64,000 bases of DNA from Strigamia acuminata (lineage: Eukaryota; Arthropoda; Chilopoda; Geophilomorpha; Linotaeniidae), in NCBI GenBank assembly GCA_949358305.1, contig OX442314.1, positions 19,895,060-19,959,059 of the forward strand, written 5' to 3'. Positions within the stretch are counted from its first letter, which is position 1; every line of letters begins with the position of its first letter. This document shows positions 24,355 through 34,400 of this stretch, piece by piece. The translations under genes were made by a program, and so were the position numbers. The notes beneath the pieces are model-generated. The model did not search any database, had not been told where the DNA came from, and saw only the letters and a program-made list of their open reading frames with translations.

Positions 24355-24622
24355 TTTAGAATAACAGGGTAGTTATTCTAAGCAATGAGTCCAATAAATC
24401 AAAGAGTGTTCTCCAACTCAATCCAGAAATAATGTTGTATTTTCAAGAGTGGTTTTTCAGAGATGTTTCATGTTCAATTTGTGGTTTCAGACTGAGGAGA
24501 ATTCCTTGCTCTGCAGGAAGTAGCATTTCCTGTGTTCAATTTAACAAAATTCCCACAAAAGCACAGGAGCTACATCCTGTGTAAATTACATAATATTTCT
24601 TACTCAAAATAGTAAGGGGGTT

Positions 24623-24673
24623 TTACTTACAGGAAATGGTATTTCCTGTGAAATACCATTTCCTGTAAAGTAA
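24623..24673. repeat. Perfect 17-bp hairpin with 4-base loop
   Basis: The left arm 24629-24645 (ACAGGAAATGGTATTTC) is exactly complementary to 24650-24666 around the loop CTGT. Outer bases 24623-24628 and 24667-24673 extend the pairing with one bulge. Further copies of AGGAAxT..ATTTCCTGT lie 90-130 bases upstream. Confidence 0.8.
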
Positions 24674-26292
24674 TTAGCTTACTGGATTTCCATGGAAACC
24701 CCCTTGGCACCAGTACCAGCATAAATGCAACTTGTGCCAAACTCCTTAAAATATCCTAGAGAAAATTTTCTGTTAGCCATATCATTTTTCAAAATAAATA
24801 AAACTTTCTTTCAAAATAAAACAAATAAATAGTAGTGATATTTTGAAATCACTACAATGTTTGAGTTGTAGTATTGTGCGATGTGGTGTGCTGGGTAATA
24901 CTGGTTACAGATGGTATCATCCGCAAGGGCAGAAAGATCATTAAGGTGCAATAAGTTCCAGAGAGTCAAGCCTTTTAATCTAAAACAATGAGGGGTAATC
25001 TTTGACATCCAAGGGATACGAAATGCAGAATGAGGTGCTCAGGGCTGGACTGGGTACAAATTTAGTGCCGGAAAATCTGGATGTTCGGGTCACAATTAAT
25101 AATTTCATGTAAATCAGCGTGCTTGCCACGCGTCTCGTTTTAACCACCAAAGAAGTAAAATTGTTGTTATATTAACCATCGCCTTTTCACTTGCAACAAC
25201 ACCCACCGCTGTGATGCCGGATTTATTCGCCACTCGCAAAGAGGTCATTTGTGCAACCTTTGCTGAAATCATGCAGGAATTCCATTGTCATTGTTAACGC
25301 TAACAACGCGAGTCTTCTTCCCGTTTTTTTGTGTTAAAACCAAAACAAAACCAATAATTCAACTACTTATGGACGTGTTTAAAATTGAAAATGCTAACAT
25401 AAATGTGATAGTGTTATGATTGATAAAGTCTTAACACAAATTGTTGTGATTAAACCAGCATGCTTTTATTGGAATTTGTTTATTCCATGTATGTGGGAAA
25501 GTTTATTTCGGATTTACGTATGTCACATGCAGCTGACAAAGCTGCTAGACATCAATTCCAGAAGGCGTATTGTACTAGAACTAGAACATGAATTTGATAA
25601 TAATTCGTGTATCTGTAAACAGAAATACACACCAAAAATTGAAAACAGCCATAAACCATCATCAAAAACTGCTGTTAGCAGGCCATTCTTGCCTATAACT
25701 TATGTCTGTTTCTTCATCAATCAGTCCAGAATTGAATAAATCAGTTAAACGGTTTACTATCAATTTTTAATACTTGCTAATAATGAAAGTTACATTTCAA
25801 ATTGTTTACCTCGGTTTATCCTTCAATTATGAATCAATCACCTTCATTCCTCGCAATTGATTTTGGTTTTTATAAACTGCATTCAAAATGATTGCCACAC
25901 GACTTCGATCCAGGATCGAACTTTCAATTGTTATGATGCTTGCAGGTGAATCATCTGTGAGAGAAATAAAGAAGGACGTCTCCAATAACGAGAAAAAGTA
26001 TGTTTACTTGCATTAAAAACAATACAGCAAAGAGAGTGTGGATTACGTAAGAATACATCAAGCGCAGACGGTTTTTTACAATGACGACTTGGTCGCCATG
26101 ACAACAAGGAAAGAGTAATGCACACGTAATTTACCAAGAATCCAACTTCATCACCACCAATAAACGTTAGAGCTTAGAAGTGAGTACCGTAAATGTGCTC
26201 ATAGAACACCCGCCTGTATATTGACAGAACCTAGATCCCCCGCAGAAGAAATGATTAGGTAATAATTCAAATAGATTTTTAATCTCAAAAAT
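24674..26292. other. Non-coding stretch, no gene recognised
   Basis: CAGGGCTGGACTGGGTAC near 25039 resembles a hAT MITE end, but no second end is seen. A 107-codon + strand frame at 25416-25739 has no recognisable domain. TACCGTAAATGTGCTCATAG at 26185 matches the end of the TIR element at 38907 and may be a fragment of that family. Confidence 0.4.
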
Positions 26293-26595
26293 TTCATTTT
26301 TACACCTAAAAAGTGCATTTTTACACATAAAAAGTGCATTTTTACACATAAAAAGTGCATTTTTACACATAAAAAGTGCATTTTTACACATAAAAAGTGC
26401 ATTTTTACACATAAAAAGTGCATTTTTACACATAAAAAGTGCATTTTTACACATAAAAAGTGCATTTTTACACATAAAAAGTGCATTTTTACACATAAAA
26501 AGTGCATTTTTACACATAAAAAGTGCATTTTTACACATAAAAAGTGCATTTTTACACATAAAAAGTGCATTTTTACACATAAAAAGTGCATTTCC
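26293..26595. repeat. 21-bp minisatellite, about 14 units
   Basis: A 21-base unit containing TGCATTTTTACACATAAAAA repeats with almost no variation from about 26314 to 26587, preceded by one variant unit with a C for A change (CACCTAAAAAG). Because 21 is a multiple of three, two minus-strand frames stay open and give artificial 151- and 170-codon frames with a 7-residue period. These are not genes. The unit is quasi-palindromic (CATTTTTA...TAAAAAGTG). Confidence 0.95.
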
Positions 26596-28345
26596 CATTC
26601 TGTCATGTGGCTGATCTTGAATAAATTCAAAATACAAAATGGATGCCAATTCAACTTTTAACGCTTCTTTCGGCATCAAAATTAAGTACTTTCAAAAGCA
26701 TGTAAAAATTAATAAAACACATCAAAATGTAGAAAAAAAAACAAGCTTTCTTTTAAAAAAAAGTACATACTTCTAGCCCTAATGGTTCGTGAAATACGAA
26801 CGAAAATGCGTTTCGGTCGTGTAGATAGAGTGGAAACAAGATCGCACACTTTCGTTTCGGCCCCAAAATTGTCAACTTTTAATGCGTAAAACAATTTCAA
26901 AAAAAAAATGTAGGTTTACTAAATTGGCATCTGTCTGTCTTTTAAAAAAAAGTACGTTACTATATGTGATGGATCATTAGCTACATGTAAAAACAAACCC
27001 CTAACTTTCAGTATTTCTTTCTACCGGTAGCCCTAATGAAACAATCTACCAGCATTATTGCGTTATTGCGTCACAGATTTCTACAAAACTAATGAATAAG
27101 TGCGAACAGTCTAATCACACTTGTAGAAATTAGACTTTCTAAAAGTCACAGCTTAAAGTGGTTCATGTGTGAACCACGCAAAATATTTTAGTTGTTTCTA
27201 GAAACTCCCTAAAACAATATTAGCAGAAACCTTGAATGCTTTCAATGTTCTAAGCTTTATATTGAGAAACGTGTATCTTTTTATCAGATTTTTACAAATT
27301 TTAAATAAGGTCGTGAACTTTAAGACTAATTATCACACTGACCACAACTTTTAATTCCCCTTAAGGCTACTCATGTCGTTGACCACTCCTTTTACTTTTA
27401 ATAATCTCACTGGGATTACCTGTGTCTCCAGACAACACACACACACTTGACAACAGGTAACAGATGAATAATCAACTTTTCTAAACTACATTTACTTAAA
27501 ATCTTTATTACGTAAAGAAAGAAAAAAGTAAAACATGCAAATTTGCACGTAAAATAAAAGCAATTCACACTACATAAAAATTATTTATATTTATATTTTC
27601 ATCCCCCAGAATAGAAATCAATACTGTGCTAAATTAACAAATATTTGCCCACACTTCTTCTCAAAAACCGAAACCGTATAGATATTCTACTGGGATTAAT
27701 CATCATAAAAATTAAGCACTTGGAAACATACATCTAACAAGTAAGTTGCATTATTTTGTCTTCAAGGTATTTTTAGCCAATTTTACTCATTTTTATCAGA
27801 TTGTTTGTCAGATAAATATAGACTATTAAACAAAATTAATAAACTATTAAAACAACATTAGATGGGTTTAAAGTTTCGGTTTATACCGTTTATGCAGTTT
27901 ATATAAACGGCGAAAAGAGTATGCAAAAACATGCCTAACCGTGAATGTGTTCGTTTTTAGGTCCGTTTGTTGTGTCGTTTTTGCTTCGCAATCGCACTAG
28001 TATATATGGTGTATAAAGATTTCTTTATTTTGTTTAACCAACGAATTGTGGTTGGTTGTGGCTCCCTTACTCGAACTCAATTTAGCATTTACTCACATTT
28101 TTGGAGGTGGATGCTTCGGATGAATGTATTTATGGCATTTGAAAGTCTGACCCCTTCGATCAAACTTTCGAGGCGGCCATTTTGAATTTGATTGTAGAAA
28201 CCAAAACCCGACAGGAACCGATTCATAAATCACTCAAGTCATAGTTTTGGTTTTTGTGGTTTTTGCTGGTGGTTTTTGGCTGCTTTTGATGCCATTCCGT
28301 TTATAGAAACGGTAAAAACTGTAAAAACTGAAACTTTGAATGCAC
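26596..28345. other. Non-coding stretch, no gene recognised
   Basis: Nothing beyond short A+T-rich frames is seen. A small CA repeat lies near 27437-27448, and short inverted motifs around TTTATACCGTTTATGCAGTT lie near 27880. Confidence 0.45.
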
Positions 28346-28983
28346 TTAAAGGTCATACGAAGAGAAAAATAAAAATTAAGAAAAAGATTACGCATGTCAT
28401 TATTAAACCAAACCCGTTGTTCTTGAGTGATCAATTGTTTCCAGATTATTATATCGTTTGTTTAAAGTTTGGAAAATTGTTAAACGTCCTCCATTTGTAG
28501 TTTACGAAGGTTTCAAAAAGTTGCCGTTGGTGGCGCTTTTTATGACGTCATCGGCGACAAACGAACAGCTTTTTAGCATGGGCTTGGTTTCATTTAAGAG
28601 TTTTGAAATTTTTTTTCCATTAATTTGACAGTACTGTTAGGTTATTGGGCTTTTAATATTCAGTAAATAATTATTTACTATTTGGTGCATGCGTATATGT
28701 CCAAAATAACTAATAAAAAGTTTTCATAGCTCTTAATGAAGCCAAGCCCATGCTAAAAAGCTGTTCGTTTGTCGCCGATGACGTCATAAAAAGCGCCAAC
28801 AACGGCAACTTTTTGAAACTTTCGTAAACCAAAAATGGAGGACGTTTAACAATTTTTCAAACTTTAAACAAACGATATAATAATCTGGAAACAATTGATC
28901 ACTCAAGAACAACGGGTTTGGTCTAATAATGACATGAGTAATCTTCTTGGTAATTTTTATTTTTCTCTTCCTATGCCCTTTAA
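28346..28983. repeat. Fold-back element: 255-bp inverted arms, 128-bp spacer
   Basis: Bases 28346-28600 and 28729-28983 are inverted copies with only scattered mismatches and small indels, symmetric about position 28664.5. Both arms carry CCATGCTAAAAAGCTGTTCG (or its complement) and a perfect ATGACGTCAT palindrome (28542-28551 and 28778-28787). The outer ends fade without clear TSDs. RNA transcribed through it would fold into a long hairpin. No coding capacity is seen; overlapping open frames are chance frames. Confidence 0.9.
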
Positions 28984-30098
28984 TAATTTATCAAAAAAAT
29001 TTTAATTTGTAATACCACAATTGATTTCCGAAGTGCAGTAGCGATGCGCCCACGTATGTTACATGGGCGCATTCAAATTGGTTAAAGCAAATACTTAAAC
29101 TTTGTTTAAATAAAAAAAAATAAAAAAAATGAAATTAATGACTTCTTCGTTTTATGGAGAGAAGACGCTGATACACTAAGGCGCTCCAGAAAAGAGTCCA
29201 TACAACCTTTTCGTTTTACTGAAAGAGGGCGCATCTAACAATTATAGACAATTAAAAACAATTAAAACACGTCATTCACTTGACTGAATGTGACATCATA
29301 TCCTGCAGCAAAAATAGCCAAAAACGTCGCAGAACGCCCTGGTAGAACCTAGTATGGGAACTTGGCATAAAACATAATCAGATTATTCTGAACCAGTTTG
29401 AATGCACCTAATGTTAATTAATCCTGATAGATAATGTTCATTTAAAATTATTTAATTTGTTAATTAATTGAATAACTTAAGCAATCTGAAAATCAGCAGA
29501 TCAAAACAGTAATTATATCGACCTACGTCCTAAAAAAGTAAAAATAAACTAAAAACAATCTGAATTCTACAAAATCTAGGACTTGGTATCGAGCGCCAGC
29601 TTTCATGATCCAGTCAGGTGCATTGACCACTGAATCCAATCGAGTACTCAAATGGAGCCACGACTGAAAACCATCAACTGTCAGAAAAGTTAAAATACGT
29701 CCAGATTGGCAAGCAATGATGAGCAATAACCGAAAAAAGAACAATCCTATTCAGCTTATGCCAAAGACGCATAGCAAATTGTCTATTTTGAATTTGTAGA
29801 ACAAAATATCAAAGCTATCTCAGATTTAATAGTGAAAATTACAACGTACTCTGCCTTTAATGTTGAGAAACAAACTGAAATATAAAAAAAATAAATGGAA
29901 ACGCGTTTTGTAAAAAAAAAAGAAAACGCACCACAAGATTGGACTGGTCATAATGCCAGCAAGCATCTTAACACAAGTAATAACCAAGAAAATTCTTCCT
30001 GTGTCACGTACTTTAAAATTTACTGAGTGTATATGAACACAGTTCTCCAGATAAGTGAAAGAATTGAATTCTATTTTTCTGTAAAACCACGTAGTGTA
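28984..30098. other. Non-coding stretch, no gene recognised
   Basis: Only A+T-rich sequence and short frames are seen. A 73-codon minus-strand frame at 29523-29744 has fairly non-repetitive composition but no recognisable domain. Confidence 0.45.
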
Positions 30099-30311
30099 CA
30101 GTCGTGGAAATAAAAACTTCCTTTCAGTTTAGCTGTTTTAAGTTTATCCATCATTATTTGCCCGGTCTATCTTTTAATACTGTTGTTAGGTTGGGCAAGA
30201 CGAGAGACCGGGTCAAGATTGATGTCGTTGAATCTCAATGGATTTTTATGCCACCTGGTAGATAAAATTAAAACAGCTAAACTAAAGTGAAGTTTTTTTT
30301 GTCCATGACTG
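30099..30311. mobile_element. TA-flanked MITE with about 50-bp TIRs
   Basis: The left end CAGTCGTGGAAATAAAAACT and the right end (reverse-complemented) CAGTCATGGACAAAAAAAAC lead into a shared AGTTTAGCTGTTTTAA block. The inverted repeats are about 50 bases with some mismatches and TA lies at both sides, consistent with a Tc1/mariner-type non-autonomous element. It is the better preserved of two copies; the other is at 8017-8208. It lies about 700 bases upstream of the mannosidase start codon. Confidence 0.8.
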
Positions 30312-30715
30312 TACATGTGGCTGGTAAATACATGTGACTAAATAAAAATTCCATATTTCTTCCACTCATTTAATGCATTCATTTACAAGGAAAAAGAAAT
30401 GACTATTTCAACCTCTAAATTTAGCCAATTACATATCAAGTATGAAAAGTACTTGTACTTGGTACAAACTGAAACGGAACGTTTACAATTTTCACAAAAA
30501 CCAAAATTAGAAATTGATCCAGATCAATCAATGTGCAGAGTGCCATCAAACCCAACATTGTCACGTTCCATCCGGTTTAAAAGGTGAATGAAAATCAAAC
30601 CAGTAAGGCTGACCGCAGAGGGCGTCACAATGCAGTGTAAACCACCTGACTCCCCCTCCGCACGAGAAATAGACTCAACTTTTCTCTCGTTTCGAATATT
30701 GACTCCATTCGTCCA

Positions 30716-30725
30716 GCGCATGCGC
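30716..30725. promoter_or_regulatory. NRF1-type site GCGCATGCGC
   Basis: This is an exact copy of the palindromic core of the YGCGCAYGCGCR motif bound by NRF1/erect wing, about 300 bases upstream of the mannosidase start. In a window this poor in G+C such a 10-mer is very unlikely by chance. The fit of position and motif suggests a real promoter element. Confidence 0.55.
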
Positions 30726-30842
30726 CGCGCTCCTCACAATCTTGCTTGGACCTACATAGCAAACGGCAAAGCTGAGATTCACTAGTCTATCAGCGCAATT
30801 TCTCATTCCTCCGCACCGTCCGACATCAGCGATTCACCTGAG

Positions 30843-30969
30843 ATGCTCCGCCCACATGTAAGCTGCGGAAAATGAACGCCCGCCGAGGTCATCTGTGAAG
30901 GAGGAGTCTGCATCCGTCGGCCATGAAGGTCGCCGCACCCGGTTAATGGAGAAACGCCCGCGTCTCTAA
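30843..30969 (+). other. Chain of four very short upstream ORFs before the mannosidase ORF
   Basis: Four ATG-to-stop frames follow one another: 30843-30875 (10 codons), 30872-30898 (8), 30923-30946 (7) and 30946-30969 (7). The first pair overlaps as ATGA and the last pair as TAATG. A fifth ATG at 30856 is followed directly by TAA. No other ATG lies between 30969 and the main start at 31019. If the transcript begins upstream of 30843, these would be expected to limit or regulate translation. Whether they are in the mRNA depends on the unknown start site and any leader intron. Confidence 0.45.
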
Positions 30970-31018
30970 CCACATCTTCACCTTCGTCAAGACACATCAA
31001 TTACCCAGCATTCCGCGA

Positions 31019-31405
31019 ATGGTGAGCGCCGTTTCTCACAACATGAGGGTGTTCCTCCGTCGAGGTACTTTGCGTTACGTGGTGGTTTGCGCGGCAGTCC
31101 TTTCCATTCTGCTCTACATGTATTTCGTTAATTCGGGTGGTTCCTCCTCACTGAGTGTCTCTCGAACCGGAAAAGAAGATTCGGGCTGGCTGAAAAAAAC
31201 ATGGAACGACGTGGAAGAGCATCAAGTGTATGAAGAGAATGCACGAGCAATGTGTCCAATTATGAGTCTGGCGCAGGTCGATATCAGCACAAGCAAAACT
31301 TATGAGACACTCAATTTCGACCCTAAATATAAAGAATTTTGGGATGACAACTTCGAACGAAGATATACCAAGAGACGCACCAAGTGGAACAAACTTCCTC
31401 TTAAA
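31019..31405 (+). CDS. MAN2A: MAN2A exon 1: cytosolic tail, signal anchor, stem
   Basis: The exon encodes residues 1-129. The basic tail (R10, R14, R15, R19) is followed by the hydrophobic anchor [18 protein letters not shown], then a polar, charged stem ending in a Lys/Arg-rich stretch. The first ATG is used because an in-frame stop (TAA at 30944) closes the frame upstream. A second in-frame ATG at 31043 (M9) has a better base at -3 and would keep the anchor. The exon ends AAA|gtaaga, a good donor in phase 0. Confidence 0.88.
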
Positions 31406-34400
31406 GTAAGACAATCCACCTTTATTACTTCAATTTAAAGGACATTCAACTTGACCTACTATATGTTTTTACCCATTTGCTAATTGAATTTCCAAATTTA
31501 AACTCCAAATTTAGGTCAGGTGACAATTTTCATTTGATGCAAAATTTAAACAGGTGTGTGCAGCCGAATGAATGGAATATTTTTCAAACAGGTGTAAAGC
31601 CGATATTTTTATATCAAAATAAGAGGAAAAAATTAAAGGTCAGGAACTACTTCTACCCACCCCTCCCCACGTCTAAGCTTGATTACAAATACAGTTTTTT
31701 ATACACTGTTGCGAAATAGGAAGTATAGTTTAGTTACTGAGTGTCCTTGTTGATTGATTTATATTGGATATATTAAACATTTAATAATGACTCAGGTTGA
31801 CTGAAGCCAGCTTTTAAGCAAAACTAACTTAGTAAAGGGGAAAAAATTATTTCTTTAAATAATTATTCATCAATAATATATTTTTTAAAAGAAATAGTTG
31901 AATAATTTATCACAGTGTATTAGGAATATTCAGAAAATATTCTGCACTTGCCAATTCGCGTCAAAATTTTGCATTTTAATTTCTCTGGAATTACGTATTT
32001 AAACCAGCTAGAGTGGTTCCATTAAATAAAAATGTACCATTACTCCTAAAACCAAACTCCAGAATGGCGACCAAAGCTTTCAGGTGGGATGAATAAAAAC
32101 TGCCATTATTCTGAGATGATTTCAACAATTTGGTCTATTGCTCCTTTGCTTTGTTCAAAAATAAACAACTCCAAAGTTGCTGGTTCCCTACTTTGCATTT
32201 TTGATTGTTTTGTCATTAATTTTTTTATCAAAAGTTATGGAACACTTACAAGAAATGCAACAGTTCCAATTGTCAAAAATTCAAAATGGAGATTGCTTAA
32301 AATGCAGAGTACAAAACAGTTGCTGAATACTCATATTGGTATTGTTTATTCGTTCAATAAAATCGTTTAAAAAGAAGGATTTTTGTATAATTCATCAATA
32401 ACCAATCAAAAAAGTAATACTCCGTATAAGTTTAAGCAATTAGCAATAAAACGATTGTTGCAAAAATTGACATGTATGAGTAAATCAATTATTGCATTAT
32501 TGCATCAATTCAATTAGAATAAGGGGTTTCATAAATGACACGCTGAAGTGGTTATTACGATTGTGACGATTATTGCGCTGAAGTGATTATCACGTGACCT
32601 ATGCGAACCAATCAGCGCTTCAGTGCTTATTTATAATCGTCTGAAAAGAAGTTTTTAGTGCTGAAGAGTGCTTAAACTCGGTTATAAATATTTAAAAAAA
32701 AATAAAATAAAATAATTAATTTAATTTAAAAAATAAATAAATAAAAAAATAAAAAAAATAAAAAATAATTAAAGTAAAAGTCTTGTGACATACAGAATAA
32801 TCACTTGGACCTGATGTGGGTCCTCAATAATGCAGTGATTCTGATTATCGGAACAATCACTTCAGCGCATGTCATTTATGAAACCCCTTAATGTTTCAAT
32901 AAACCAATTGTTGCTGCAATTTGATTATATTGTCTCAATAAACCAATTGCTGCCCCAATTGCATTGTTTCAATAAACCAAATGTTACCCCATTATATCAT
33001 TAGATAAAAAAATTGATACAACAATTTTCATTGTTGCATTGCATGAATTATACATATCGTTTCATGAAGATTGATTGATGTTTGCTGCAGTATTAACATC
33101 AGTTGTTTTCGAAAAGAAAAACAATGTTGTATTTCACGTTTCTTTGAATAACTGAGTTTACCTTCAATTCAAAACAAAAATCCTCTAAAAATTTAATTGA
33201 CACAACATCACTACTTCTGTCTAAAAATATATTGCACGCATCAACTAAATATTGCTAAAAATACAAGCACAAAAGGTGCCGACAGACTTATTACAGTTTT
33301 TTCTTTTTATAAAATGTCTTCATCCATTTTTAAATTCTCAACCTAAATTTTGAAATAGAAGTGTACGCTATAATCTAGACAATTAATGAATTAATCGCAA
33401 ACCCAGGTGCTGCCTGTTAAAAATGCAAGGCCTTATCATGCACGAGCTCGCGTAATTCCCATCTTCAAGTAATCAATGATAAAAAATTAAACCCCCAAAC
33501 TACATCATTAGCTCAGTTGGTGGCTCCTAATCTGTATTTATAATCGCTTTCACGACGGAAACAAGTTCAGGAATAGGGGGAGGGAAAAGTCACGCAATTC
33601 CCTAACGCAACACACAAAAATTCAAACGAAATAAAATTAATACTTTAATTTAAATCACGATTCCTTATTTCGCTGTACAGATAAGATAAGAAACTGTCAG
33701 CCATAGGGCGTGCCAATAGTGCATCTGTGTGTACTGACACACCTTAAAAACTTTTTCTAGTTATGTCTACACGTCTCACTTTACCATTTGCAAAATAAAT
33801 ACAAGGAACTCGAAAACGTCACAACTAAAAGCCGGATGTTTATGCAAAATAAAATTCGTTTTATGCGCATACAATACGCATCAAAAATTCCAATTTACGC
33901 AGTAAAAAAAATATAAAAATAAGCAAATTAAAAGAATTTATTCAAGTGAAATCAAATGCTACAAAGTTATAAACTCACAATGAATACCCATATGTCACAC
34001 AATGGTACCATGAATACCCACATAGTACACAAGTGGTACGCACACGATGTGCACGTAAAATAAATGCAAAAATCGCATTTTTTACTACTTTATGCATTTA
34101 TAAACAATTATGGCTATTTATGCAAAATAATATTTATCCGGCCACTGGTTCGAACCAACATTTCTGTCCCAACAAACGCGAAATGAAAATAAATCTCGTA
34201 TACATTTGTTGACAGGTCTCTACTCCATTTTGCTTTTAAAAAATTAAATTAAATAAACAAAAAAAATCTCTTTAAACCATCGGCACAGATTCATGCAAAG
34301 TGTGTTTATCTTTCGCCTCATCGCACACACGTCTCGACTCATACGTCGCCTCTTCCCATTCACCCTTAGTCTTAAAAAAGCCGCAACTTTAGAAGATATT

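Larger units (their letters stand above)
30540..31018 (+). promoter_or_regulatory. Promoter / 5' leader region of the mannosidase gene
   Basis: Immediately upstream of the start codon the sequence changes from A+T-rich to G+C- and CpG-rich, the only such block of this size near the gene. It holds an exact NRF1-type palindrome at 30716-30725 and a run of short upstream ORFs at 30843-30969. No convincing TATA box is seen, which suits an NRF1-type housekeeping promoter. The transcription start cannot be placed. A GTAAGC at 30858 could be a splice donor in the leader. Confidence 0.55.

Noticed and set aside
26167-26679. 151- and 170-codon minus-strand open frames with 7-residue repeats
   Set aside because: They are produced by the 21-bp minisatellite, whose period is a multiple of three, and have no domain or splice context.
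33509-33580. tRNA-like TAGCTCAGTTGGTGGCTC
   Set aside because: It resembles an A box, but no proper B box or acceptor pairing follows.
33831-34143. Possible TIR element with GCCGGAT ends
   Set aside because: The inverted match is short, interrupted and lacks a clear target duplication.
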